Of a stretch of DNA of 64,000 bases, positions 44,047 through 55,515 are shown piece after piece. The DNA lies in the NCBI RefSeq assembly GCF_000350225.1, contig NW_005179006.1, positions 97,079 to 161,078 of the forward strand, read 5' to 3'. This DNA comes from Chondrus crispus (lineage: Eukaryota > Rhodophyta > Florideophyceae > Gigartinales > Gigartinaceae). A program made the translations under genes and the position numbers. Within the stretch, counting starts at the first letter, position 1. Each line of letters begins with the position of its first letter. Below the pieces are notes generated by a model. It searched no databases. It saw only the letters and a program-made list of their open reading frames with translations, and had not been told where the DNA came from.

Positions 44047-47000
44047 GTGCTTTGGGCCTCAGCCCATTCTCTCAGAAGCCTTCAAGATTGAAGCAAGCAC
44101 CGGTGATCCTGTCAATGTTGCTCACTCGTCATTTCCTCATTTTCTACCTCGTTCCTATGAGGGCGGAAAACTGCCGTCCTCTCCGAGGACTTCCATACTT
44201 CCAAATGCATCAATAAATAAAGTAAGAAATGGTATCGGGCAACCCCGCTGTCCGAGTGTACGGGGCGTCGCCCCCTTATATATTTATGTCTTCTTGTATG
44301 ACAGCGTCTTGCTTCACACGTTGCCCTCGTATCGGAGGGACCCTTTTTCCCATCAAGAGTGGGGCTTCCCTCTTTCTCGCGACTGGGAACGAGCTTGAAA
44401 AGCATCGTCCCTTCGGATTTCCCCTTTAAGTGGGAAAACAATGGCAACAGCGTCACCAGCGCGACGATTGTGTTATTTGACCGTCCTTGTCTCTGCTCCC
44501 GTACTGGGAAAAATTCCATTCGTGGTCGACCACGATCTCCGTGAGACAGGCCATTCGTGCGATGCCTCTACTGTTTTCGTGCGTTGCATCCCGGTTCGGG
44601 TACATATCTAGTCCAAATAAATTTGAGCGTAGAGGCAGAAAATGTCTCTCTGGTCCTCCATCGCGAGGGGGCTTGACAGTCCTCCTATAGTTGTGTCTTA
44701 GAGGAAGTTGGGGAATTTTGGTGATCTTGGGGAGCGTCGTCGCCCTTGCCAAGGCCACTCGCGACATCTTCGATCTTGGTACGTGGGGGACGCGTCCCTT
44801 GCCCCAGGCTTGAAAAACAACACTCTCCATCTCCTCCCTGTGTTTCGTTGTACTTCACTGCCTTCGCAAAAAACAGATAGAAGGAGGACAGAAAGAAATA
44901 ATAAAGTAGAAAGGTAGGGGAATAGGGAGGGGAATCAAAGAAAACAGGGGAAAAGGACATGGAAAGGAAAGGGGAGGGACCCTCACCGTTGGTCGCTCGG
45001 GGTAAAATGAATTAACGTGAGCTGTGACATCGGCAGTCGTCATGACGACGGACTGATCGCCGTAATCAAGCTCGTCGAGCTACCCATTCTCTCCGCTGGA
45101 GTCGTTCTCACCGCAGTGGTCCTCTAGGGCGTGCGAGGAGAAGACTGGGGAGTGACTCTCCGTCAACTCATAAATGAAGAAAGCAAATGCCGTTTCCCTT
45201 CTCTCTTGTTTCCCTGTTTTTCTTTCCTTTGTTGCTGACTCGAACGACGAAGTCTTTCACGAAAATATTCGCGGTCTGGCGCAGGAAGGGGCAGCCTTCC
45301 TAGGCGAGTGTGTGCGACAACTTAGACGCGATCTTCTTCGAAGTCTGCATGTCATGTGCTCGTGTGGGAGGACCCTCCCGCTCGTCGAGCGTCGGTCTCT
45401 CAGTTCGCCGATCGTAGTCACCGCCTTCGAAATGAGTCCGGCGGCGTCGTCGTTCTGTGTTGTGGTCAGCGTCGCGCGCGATGGTTGGTGACGGGGCTTC
45501 CGGACAGCCTCGGATACTTGTGCCGTTGGCTATAGCAAGCGACACCCCGTTCTCGAATGACCGACAAGTTCCGTACCTTCCCATAATTTTGATTAAAATC
45601 TCGAAGACTGACCAGTGTTCAATTTTCAACTTTCACCGCCCGTCCAGCAGCTCCCTGCCGACATCCCCATTTTTTGATTAAATCATGCCCACGTGAGCAG
45701 ATCACTGATCCAAGCGTCCCTTCGCGTGCGCGCGGCGGCAGCGCGTGATCGCATCCAAGGAGGTGTATTACCTCAGCCTGAGACTACAGTAAACTTTCCA
45801 TTCCACGGCATGGCCGCGCAGGCCATTTCATTCATGGGCGGGGGTCCGAGGCAAAATCGCTTAAGTCATTTCATTTCCCTTCCCTCACTCCGAGGGGTCT
45901 CGTTTCCAGAGACTGTCCTCACTCTCTCTCTCTGCGACGCAGTTCACCGCATCACTTCCAACTCGAGAGCCTCCTGATGGGACCATCCCCAATACAATTC
46001 CAACATTTCACTCGCGGTCTTATCGCGTCCCGCATCATTCACTTCCTCTCGATCGGACTCCCTCGCATGCGCCTCTACATCAACTGCCTCTTATCCCCTC
46101 CTTCTCCCTCGACTCGAGAGTAACCCGCTCGGTTGCCTGACACAGCCTGCTATCCTTTCGAGAATACTGCAGTCTGTTCCTCCTTTCCTTGGACGGTAAA
46201 AAGACACACACACGACCACAGCATTACGCTTTTCCTTCACTTACACCCTTCCAACTGCGTTCCGAGTTCTCTTGCCTTCCGCGGTCTGGTTTCTACCAGA
46301 CACTGACTCAATTGGGCACAGTCCGTCGTGCTCAGTCATTCGTAGAATACACTTCTTCCTCGGCTCGAGACACAGCGTATTAAATTGCTTACGATCGACG
46401 GCTCTCACGGGACTGGGTACGCTCGTCCGAGGGTCGCTGACCGATATGTGTTATAGGGCTCATTCTCCTCCGTCCGTGGTGCGGGTTCTTACTCCCTTCG
46501 TCATGTCAAGAGACAACCGAAAAAACACAGAAAGAAAAAACACAGAATAGAGCAAAATAAAAACAAAAGTAGTGGGTTACTGTGGTCAGTGGGTAAGTAA
46601 GTCATCGATGAGGACGATGGTCATGTAAAAGTACGTGGTACAAAACAAGCACGTGTCTTGCCCGGTCTTCAATCTGAGCAGATCGACGGCGAACGTCCCC
46701 TGTGTGTGCCGTCGGCTGCAGGCGATAGCAACCAAAAAATAATTATTTTGGATTAAATTGCTCTCCGAAGACGGGACACTGATCCCGATTGTCATTTCAC
46801 CTGCATCCGTCGATGACGGGGGTGTGTCTTCCGGTAGGCTCAATGCCTTGTCCGGGGGCACAGTATCACTTCAATTCCCTAAAACGCGTCGCTCGTCAGT
46901 CCCTTCTTGTAAAGCCGTTCCAGACGGAAAACTGCCTTACTCCTCTCGCTCCGACTTTCCTTGCTTGCGGACCCCTTTGTTTCGAATTTCTGACTCCTCC

Positions 47001-47093
47001 GTGTTCCTTAACCTACTAATTCTATTGGGGATGACTATCCCGGTTGCGCGTGCGCGACTTGCGGCGGCAAGGGTAACTTCTTCCTTCGGAAAT
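44047..47093 (-). other. E post-pol region (right of A)
   Basis: 3 kb between the E chromodomain and the A insertion. Several short ORFs in E sense (44830-44453, 45629-45300, 46861-46586) and CT-rich runs, none matching a known family. It belongs to E by position. Confidence 0.45.
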
Positions 47094-47527
47094 ACGTGAC
47101 GGCCGCACTGGGAGTAATTGCTCAATGGGCTCCCACGTCGCGTCCTCGGGCGTAGAACCGTAGCATTCCACCTTGAGAATCAATTACCATTTTGATAATC
47201 GTGGGCGACGACCCGGTCGATTACGTATTCCGTGTTTTCCGTTTCCTCTCCTTTCTCTGAACTGTTTCCTTCCCCCTTCTGAATATCTTCCAACTCATCC
47301 TCTTCTCTGGACTTTCCGAACTCGCGTAGGTCTGGAGTTGTCTCCGCTGTCGGCGTTTGACTAACTAAATTATTCTGGTCCCCTGACGTAGGCGCACGGG
47401 TGTCAGGACGTTCCTCGTCCTCGATTTCCCCTCCTTCTTCGTTTAACTCCGGCTCTCCCAGTAACTGTAGCGCTTGACGTAGGCCAGTTATCGGCGCATA
47501 GTCCATCGGGCTTGGGCCTAACTTCAT
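47094..47527 (-). pseudogene. E integrase C-terminal linker and chromodomain (fossil)
   Basis: An acidic linker (LNEEGGEIEDEERPD, then Ser/Glu-rich) leads to EYVIDRVVAHDY, the first strand of a chromodomain, as in D1 and A. Broken. Confidence 0.6.
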
Positions 47528-48576
47528 CTATCTCGCGATACGCGTTCCTCCTGATCGCCAATGGCAATGACTACCGTATGTTGATCCGATATTCTGACCT
47601 GATAGGGTCCTGTGGAAACTTGCGCCAGCTTGTGTTTCGGTTCGCTAACAGTGCCCTGCTTCTTCCGGAGGAACACGTAAGACCCCAGTGGGATCTCATA
47701 TTGCGGTTTGCGAAGGCGTGCGTCGAAATTTCGATTGTACCGGGCTTGTTCCTTCCACAAACTCCTATCGGCGCTTCGCATTAGGCTCTCCAACCACGAC
47801 TGCCATTTCAAGTAGTATGATCGTGACGAGCTGAAGTTCTCCAAAGTTGGCTGCGCTTGTAACGCAATGCTTCTCGGCGCCCGAGCTAACACCAGCTCGA
47901 AGGGCGCAATGTTCGTAGTTCGATGAACTTGCGTGTTGTAGGCGAACGTCACAGCGTCGCTAAATAGGTCCCAGTCCTTCGGATGTTCTCCAACATATTT
48001 TGGCAACGCGGAAGTCAGCGTGCGGTTAAACCTCTCAACTTGGCCGTTGGCTTGCGGGTGGTACGTAGTAGTGAACACATTGCGTATGCCGAGAATTCGG
48101 CAGACATTCTGAAAGAACCGGGCCGTGAACTGTGTTTCAATGTCGGACAGCAGCTTGACCGGCGGTCCGTACACGAATACCCAGTGGTGAACGGAGGCTT
48201 GTGCGATGTGCGCAGCTGATATCTTCTTCAACGGTACGGTTCCGACCAGTTTCGAGTATCGATCGCTGATCACGAGAATGTACCGATTTCGTCGTTTAGT
48301 TGTAATTAGCTCGCCGAGGATGTCGATGGAGACAAACTCCAGCAGAGCTTTGAGCGTGAACACCTTCATTTCCTTCGTGTTTCTTCTTAACTTCATCCTT
48401 TCCCGCGCGCATGCGGCGCAATTCTTCGCGACTGCATAGCAGTCTAGGGCCATCGTAGGCCAGTAAAAATATCTTCTCAATGTCTTGTAAAGTTTCCTGC
48501 CTCCCGGGTGTCCTGCCAATTTTGCATAATGGCTTAACCCTAGGACGCGGTCCCTTAATGATTGTGGTATCACCAC
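47524..48576 (-). pseudogene. E integrase (fossil)
   Basis: Zinc domain LSHYAKLAGHPGGRKLYKTL with YFYWP and CAACARERMK, then the catalytic core with DILGELIT, a D at the DIETQFTARFF block and YHPQANGQVERFNRTL. Ty3/gypsy type, 350 residues. Confidence 0.85.
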
Positions 48577-48897
48577 TTGTACAAACTCCGCCGCAGTACG
48601 GCATAGAGTTCCTTCGAATTACTCGGTCTCCATGCTGAACGTTCTCACCTTTCCGGCGTCCATTTCTTCCTTGATGCGGTTGCAGAAGGGGTCGACAGCT
48701 TGCTCGCCAATGAGCTCCTCCGGAGTGACAGCTTGGAATTAATCGAGGCGATCAGGGGCGGTCCCCCCCTCAAGAGCGAGGATGTCGTCTAACGCGTCAA
48801 AACTGTCCTCGTCCTCCACTGTACCCTCGGCCGGTTCGGCCATAAAGCATGGAATTTCGTAGTTGATTTCGTCGACGGTTTCTCCTGCTGTCCGTAA
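48577..48897 (-). other. E RNase H-integrase linker
   Basis: Acidic linker between RNase H and integrase; coding traces only. Confidence 0.4.
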
Positions 48898-49851
48898 TCA
48901 TGAAAAGGCGTCTGCCTGGCTGTTAGCCTTTCCCTTTTTGTACTTGATTTCAAAATTGATTTCCGAGAGGCGTAGCCTCCATCGGATTAATCCCCCGCTG
49001 GGGTCGGTTACGTTCATCAACCACCTCAATGAGGCATGGTCGGCATGCACAATGAAGTGCTCGCCATATAGATATGGTCTTAAAGTCTTTACGGCCCAAA
49101 TTACCGCTAGACATTCTTTTTCTGATACAGAATAGTTTCTCTCGACTGCCGCTAACGTTCTTGAAAAGAACCCGATGGGTTTGCGTTGCGCATCCGGGTG
49201 TGTTTGAAATAATGCAGCGCTGATTTGATAGTCGCTTGCATCGGTATCTACCGAGTAGGGTAGGTCCTTCTTCGGCAGCGCCAACACCGGCGGTGCCAAG
49301 ATGACGTCCTTGAGCTTATGGAAAGCTTTCTTGCACGGTTCGTCGAATCCTTCCAACTGGACCGGTTGTCTTTTCTTCAGTAGTTGGTTTAGAGGATGCG
49401 CAATTTTCGCATAATGCGGAACGAACCTGCGGTAGACATTGCAAAGTTCCAGGAAGCTTCTAAGCTGTGTTTGTGTTCGCGGGTACCGTACTTGTTCCAA
49501 CGCGGCGGTTCGTGCGACATCGACTTCTAGCGTACCTGGGCGGACGACGTGGCCCAGGTACTTGATCTTTTCCACGAAACATTTGCACTTGCGAAGCTTG
49601 AACTTGACGACTGCCTTTTCCAATACGGAAAGTATTTCATCCACGTGCACGATGTGCTCCTCCCACGACTTGCTAAAATTATTATGTCATCCAGATACAC
49701 CAAACAGCATTTCAAACGGAACGGAGAAAGCAGGATATCCATTGCTCTCTGGAACGTTGCTGGCGCGTTGGTTAGCCCGAAGGGCATTATTGAGAAGCGA
49801 TACAGACCTGAGTGACACGAAAATGCGGTCTTGTCGGGGTCGCACTCAGGG
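48898..49851 (-). pseudogene. E reverse transcriptase (3' part) and RNase H (fossil)
   Basis: RT blocks [31 protein letters not shown] and YLGHVVRPG, followed by RNase H with VDTDASDYQISAALFQ and KECLAVIWAVKTLRPYLYGE. Element D1 is inserted in the RT immediately upstream in E's sense. Confidence 0.85.
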
Positions 49852-49856
49852 ATAGG

Positions 49857-50433
49857 TGTAGTACAACGGCGCGAAGGCAATTGCACCACCGCTGCCGCCC
49901 CGGGATACAGTACGATGGGCTGTAAGCGCGAGAAGAACTGTAAGGAGTTATATTTACAGCACACGGCCGGTGCGGAGTACAGTAGTACCCCGCTGGTTAC
50001 ACGTGTAGGATCCGAACGGTAAGTAATTAGTAATTAGTAGTTAATGGCACAAATTAGCCAATTTAGCACAGTAGCTGGTATACAGTAAGTAACAGCTACT
50101 GTAGCGGGACAGGTGTCCTGGCGTCCCACTTAGGGGTTAAGACCGGGGGCACCTGCCCCGTTCCAGTAAACGGGGGCAGACTCACCTCCCTTCCCTTTAC
50201 GGCTTTTTGCTAACTCCGTCCGGTTTTACCTCTAAGTCTCAGGCTTCTAACCCGTGACCGGCCGTCCGGATCTGACACCACCGACCGGCTGCGCGTCACC
50301 GGCCACGTGAGCCTTCCCTCTTTTCGAGTCCTTCCGTACGGTTCGCGCTCGCGTGGGTTACCCAGCGTCGCGCGCTCCCTTACCTCTAACCCCCCTCGTT
50401 CCGAGTGGTCGGGACGAAGGTAGTTATACCACA
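49857..50433 (+). repeat. D1 5' LTR
   Basis: 577 bp, TGTAGTACAACGGCG to GTAGTTATACCACA. Contains GGAGTTATATTTACAG, a TATA-like site. Confidence 0.93.
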
Positions 50434-50560
50434 TTTTGGTACTCTTGTGGAGGGCATAACTACAGAGGTTGAGCCCGCACTGGATCGCCAGCGCGAGCAA
50501 CTACCGATCAGATTGAAAGAGGTCGAAAATCACCGCGTCGATCGCCAGTGATCATCGACG

Positions 50561-52726
50561 ATGAACCGTGCGGATTCCGCCGGAGAAGATACCGCCTCCG
50601 GGCGAGCAAGTACCCGCAGTGGCAGAGGCGCACAGCGCCCCCGGATCGACAATCCGGAAGCCTTGCTACGCCCGCCGTCTACCAGGGGCCAGAAGACCCC
50701 TTCCGTTTCGGACACCACCGCCGGGCTACCGGCTGGTGGGGGGAACCGCGTACAAGTACTGTACGACGCGTTACTCCCGCGATTACAAACCTGGATGGAA
50801 GATTTCCTCGCTGAGGAACTACCTCAGGTCGTCCAGGTTTGCCTCGACCGAACGGCACCAAGACTGGCGGCGGAGCATGCGGACACCGCGCTCCGCGCCC
50901 TGCTGGACGAGAAGATCGCCCCCCTCGTACGCGACGAGGTGGTGGCAGCGCTCGCCGCGGAGGAGGACGAATCTCCGACCGCATTGGCTCTAAAGGGAGC
51001 TATTAGCTCCGCCGTGGCCATCCGTCTGGCCACGACATTTACCGAAACGGGAGGCGCGGTACCGCCGCCGGCGCCGCGCCGTGAAACCGTTCCGGGCTCA
51101 AGCTTTAATATCGCTGATCCGATCGGCGCCGTACCCGGGATTGATAGGATGGACCCTCACCCGGAGGGCAGAGCCATCTATCTCCCAACCGTTCACGGTG
51201 CTACAGGGAGGACGACAGAAAATGTCCTCCCCATACTCGCCGGTACGGGCGGCCCCCGCAGGACAGACAACCGCCTGGGGCTCCCCGAGACAGAGAATCG
51301 GGACCCGTACCGGTTGAGCAGAAGACGTGCACCCGGCACGCACAGGACCGAAGCGGAATACACCCGGTATTCCGAGGCAGAAGACCCCCGTCACAGGACG
51401 GATGAAGACCGCGAGGAACGCCGCTGGCGATACCGCGATAACCGCGAGGCACGCCACGGGCGATACCGCGATGCCGGAGGGGGAGGATACCCCTCCGATG
51501 ATGACCCATCCGGTTCGGAAGACTCTCGCAGGCGGGGCCACAGGGCACGCCGCGATAGAAGCCGAGACCGGCACCGGCACGACCCGTCCGACTCGGAAGA
51601 CTACCACACCGAGTCGGATGAGGGGCTTCGTCGCTCGAGCAGGCGCCGCCGGGCTGCCCCGACGAGCGACGAGCGACGGCCCACGGTAATCAGGCCCCTC
51701 AATGACCTGTTTACCAAGGCCGTCAACTACAAGACCTACCGCCTGGAACGGCGTAGCTCGCGCTACGACTCTACAGTAGCGCGGCACATTAACCGTTACC
51801 GGAAAAAACTGGACGTGCAGATGAGGTCCCACACGTTCAGCGGTCAAGATCCGATTGCGGTATTGGGATTCCTCGCACGCCTCAAGATGGCGTGCGACCA
51901 CAACGGGATCACCGAGGGAGCCGCCGTGTGGTGCTTCCAGTTCTACCTCACCGGTCAGGCTCACGCCCTACTCCAGTCCCGTCTCAATGGAAATACCATG
52001 GCGGTTGACGTGGAGCGGCGCGAACTACTCAGGACGTACCGGCAGGTCGTCAACTTTTTGTTGCGTACCTATGCGACCGATGAGGTAATTTCCGAAGCCG
52101 TTGGTGACGTGACCTCCTTCCGTCAAAGTTCGAACATGACGGAGGAGGTCTACAGTAACCACCTCTGGGACAAGGCCCTCCGATGCGGTACGGTATTCTC
52201 CGACCGGCGGTTGAAGTCCCTATTCGTCGAGGGGTTACTTCCCGCCACGTGCGCGCAGGTCCGTAATTACCTCGCCACGCACCCGGATGTGGAGTACCAA
52301 TCCGTGGCTCGATACGCGCAAGCGATCGGGGAAACCAATCGGGCTTCCCGTCGACAGGGGGTGTCCGCCATGGCGCACCGAGAGCCGTCCGGAGCGGCTA
52401 GAAGATTTGACCGCACGGCAAGGACGAGGCCCGTGCTGTCGGTTGAGTCGGCATCCGACATCCCGACGGCCGGGGGATTTGCTGAAGAAGCAATCCTGGC
52501 CGTGACGGACCAAACCGCCACGCCGACCTCGATGAGCTCGCCACCGACGAGTTACTATCCGTCGCCGGCAGCCTCGACGGCGGGCGCCCCGGTTCCGCCC
52601 ACCAACCCTGGCGACGTGCGCACAGAACCGTACGGGAGGCAAGGGCAGGATCCACGCGTCCGGTTCTCTGGCGGGAGATTTCCCGGACCGCCACCGTGCC
52701 GGTTCTGCCTGGACACCACGCACTGA
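50561..52726 (+). CDS. D1 gag
   Basis: A 721-residue ORF. The Ser/Gly/Arg N-terminus is followed by a VLYDALLPRLQTWMEDFLAE helix. Next is a long Arg/Asp-rich charged middle, then the NYKTYRLERRSSRYDS and MRSHTFSGQDPIAVLGFLA blocks of the capsid region. The frame ends at a CRFCLDTTH knuckle-like sequence. Position and the match to D2 and E gags support the call. Fossil, but long and open. Confidence 0.8.
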   Translation: MNRADSAGEDTASGRASTRSGRGAQRPRIDNPEALLRPPSTRGQKTPSVSDTTAGLPAGGGNRVQVLYDALLPRLQTWMEDFLAEELPQVVQVCLDRTAPRLAAEHADTALRALLDEKIAPLVRDEVVAALAAEEDESPTALALKGAISSAVAIRLATTFTETGGAVPPPAPRRETVPGSSFNIADPIGAVPGIDRMDPHPEGRAIYLPTVHGATGRTTENVLPILAGTGGPRRTDNRLGLPETENRDPYRLSRRRAPGTHRTEAEYTRYSEAEDPRHRTDEDREERRWRYRDNREARHGRYRDAGGGGYPSDDDPSGSEDSRRRGHRARRDRSRDRHRHDPSDSEDYHTESDEGLRRSSRRRRAAPTSDERRPTVIRPLNDLFTKAVNYKTYRLERRSSRYDSTVARHINRYRKKLDVQMRSHTFSGQDPIAVLGFLARLKMACDHNGITEGAAVWCFQFYLTGQAHALLQSRLNGNTMAVDVERRELLRTYRQVVNFLLRTYATDEVISEAVGDVTSFRQSSNMTEEVYSNHLWDKALRCGTVFSDRRLKSLFVEGLLPATCAQVRNYLATHPDVEYQSVARYAQAIGETNRASRRQGVSAMAHREPSGAARRFDRTARTRPVLSVESASDIPTAGGFAEEAILAVTDQTATPTSMSSPPTSYYPSPAASTAGAPVPPTNPGDVRTEPYGRQGQDPRVRFSGGRFPGPPPCRFCLDTTH

Positions 52727-53025
52727 CAAGAGGGGTGCCCCGTCGTTGCCGATGCGGGCCTGCGGGCCAAGCTTCTGGAGGCACGAGAGGCCAACTACCA
52801 TAAGCTACGCATCCGGCAAGGCCTCCGGTCCCTTGCCGTCCAGCAGATTGCCGAAAACCCGCTGCACCAGCGTCAAACGGCCCCCGCGGGCGTCAACGTG
52901 GTCGAGGAACCGCACCTCGACCACACCGAGGACCCCGTGGCGCGAGCCGCGGATGAGACCCGTGAGGACTTGCTGCTGACGGGGGAAGCCGGGGAGGACG
53001 CGTAGAGGCGACGACGTCTCTCCCC

Positions 53026-54750
53026 GTGCCCAGCCCCAGAAGCTTAGGCACCCCCGATCCGGCTGCGCCAGTGGAAGCGCAGCCGGGTAACCGAACGGAA
53101 GTCCAGGCCATCTGCTTCTTCAAGAAGCAGAATTACAAGATCTCCGCGACGGTTGGTCAGAAGCAGGCGTTGATGGTCGCCATCACACCAGTGCTGGACT
53201 CAGGAGCCGGCCCGAACCTCATCCATTTACGGTGTGTCGCCGAGTCGTGGCGACCATCGATAAAACCGGTTCGGAGCCCAGCGCTCATCGACGCGTCAAA
53301 CCGCGCGATGAAGGCACTAGGGGAAATCCCCCTGCTCGTCCGAATCGGTGAGTTTGTGGCGCGCGTCCCGTTCCTGGTAGTCACGAGCCTCGCCGTGGAC
53401 TGTATCCTCGGTACGACCTTCCTGGATCGCCACGTCAAGGCGATCCTCCCACCGCAACGGAAGGTCGTGTTCCACGACGCGCCACCCGTGGCGTTAGTCG
53501 GAACAACCCCCTCGAGGCACGACCGCAAGATGGCGTCGAGGAGCACCGCGCAACAACTACCGCCGTCGGATAAACCCGAACGGAAGCAGGTGGCGTTCCC
53601 CGCCAACACACCGTCACGGAAGATCCGCCTCGTCAGAGGGGTGACAATTCCCCCGATGACGCAGGCCATGGTGAGGGTCGCCACGCCGGTGGGGGGGCTG
53701 TGTTTTTTACAGAACTCCCCAAAAACCGCGCACAGGAATTTGACCCTCATGGCACAGGGGGTCATGGATGTTGCCCCCGAAAAACCTTTCTCGGTAATGC
53801 TCAACAATTTTGGGCACCGCTCGGTTCACATCCCGAAGCATACCGTAGTCGGACTGGCTCTTCCGTCGCCCACTCACATCCTGACCCTTGGCGACTCGGC
53901 CGCGGAAGCGGCCGAAGCTAAGGAAGGGGGAGGGATATTTAATTCCAACCTCTCAACCGCAAAGGAGGGCGCGGAAGAAGCCGCTGACAACCGTACGGAC
54001 AAGGGCGGGGCTGAACAAGCCATGCCGCCCAAGGCCCACCCCGGGGCGGTTGGAACGGATAAACCCGAAGACACCGCCGCCCCTGAGGAGGACCCCAACG
54101 CCTGGCAGGAGGACGTCCACATCGGTGCCGAGGACGAGGAGGTACGCTCGGAGATCCTCGAGGTACTGTCCGAATTCAAGGACATGTGGACCGGCCGGCT
54201 GGGAAAAATCGGGGCCACGAAGCACCGGATTGAGCTCAAGCCCGGTGCTCGCCCGATTTACCAGGCGCCTTACCGCGCCGGACCAACCGCACGGGAAAAA
54301 GAGAAAACGGAGATCGACCGCATGCTCCGGGCAGGGTTAATCGAACCCGCCACGGCCGAATGGGCAAGCCCCGTGGTATTCGTCCCTAAAAAGGATGGTA
54401 CCATGCGGTTCTGTGTCGACTACAGAAAGCTCAACGCAGTCACCGTTCGGGATTCCTATCCGTTGCCGAGGATGGACGAGTGCATCGATTCCCTCGGCGA
54501 CGCTACTGTCTTTACCACGCTGGATTGCAACAGCGGGTATTGGCAAGTAGAAATCGCCGAGGAGGACCGCGACAAGACGACGTTCGCGTCGCATTGCGGG
54601 TTGTACCGTTTCCTCCGCATGCCGTTCGGTTTGAAGAACGCCCCCGCGACCTTTCAGCGGGCCGTCGACATCATACTGTCGCGGGTAAAGTGGGAAACCG
54701 CTCTGGTCTACCTGGATGATGTTATCATCTACTCCAAGACCGTAACGTAA
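53026..54750 (+). pseudogene. D1 protease and reverse transcriptase
   Basis: A 574-residue frame: retropepsin with VLDSGAGPNLIHL (residues about 57-69) and the ILGTTFLDRHVKAI lobe; acidic linker; then RT blocks [59 protein letters not shown] and the catalytic YLDDVIIYSK box. Confidence 0.88.
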
Positions 54751-54798
54751 CACGTCGCGCACGTCCGCGAGGTTCTACGCCTACTGCGGGACGCGGGC

Positions 54799-55383
54799 GT
54801 GTCGCTGAAGCTGTCGAAGTGCGCCTTCTTCGACACCTCGGTCACCTACCTGGGACACGTGATTCGACCAGGCAGGTTGGAGGTCCAGCGCCGCAACGTG
54901 GTCGCCATCGAGCGCGCTCGACCTCCCCAGAACCAAACGGAATTGCGGTCATTCTTAGGAATGTGCAATGTTTACCGCCGGTTCGTGAAGGGCTTCGCAA
55001 AAATAGCCGCTCCGCTAAACCGGAAGACGGGGAAAAATCAACCCTTCGAGTTTGAGGTTCTTACCGATGAGGAATACGAGGCGTTCGTGGAACTAAAGAA
55101 GCGCCTCGTGTCCCCACCGATATTGGCCCTACCCCGTTACGGAAGGAAGTACACCCTGGATACTGACGCGTGCGCGTACCAGGTCGGCTGCGCCCTGCTA
55201 CAGAAGCAGCCGGACGGCGACCGCCTACCGATCGGTTATTGGAGCCGCGCCCTCACGGACGCAGAGAAGAACTACACCACTACCGAGAAGGAATGCCTTG
55301 CTGTCGTGTGGAGCATCCTCACGCTTCGACCATATCTATATGGGAACACGTTTGACCTCCGTACGGATCATGAGGCCCTCTGA
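54799..55383 (+). pseudogene. D1 RT thumb and RNase H
   Basis: CAFFDTSVTYLGHVIRPG, RSFLGMCNVYRRFVKGF, then RNase H with TLDTDACAYQVGCALLQ and TTEKECLAVVWSILTLRPY. Continues the pol order of the previous frame. Confidence 0.85.
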
Positions 55384-55515
55384 TGGGTCCTCAACCTGGC
55401 GGATAGCTCCGGCCGGCTAGCGCGTTGGCGTCTCCGCCTAGCCGAGTACGACTACGACGTACAGTACCGACCGGGTATTAAGCACCAACTCGCGGATGGT
55501 GTATCACGCCTCCGA

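Noticed and set aside
51098-51964. 288-residue minus-strand ORF opposite D1 gag
   Set aside because: It mirrors the Arg/Asp-rich repeat of gag in the opposite frame and a similar shadow occurs opposite D2 gag; composition-driven, without a motif.
53157-53807. 216-residue minus-strand ORF opposite D1 protease
   Set aside because: Shadow of a well-supported pol frame.
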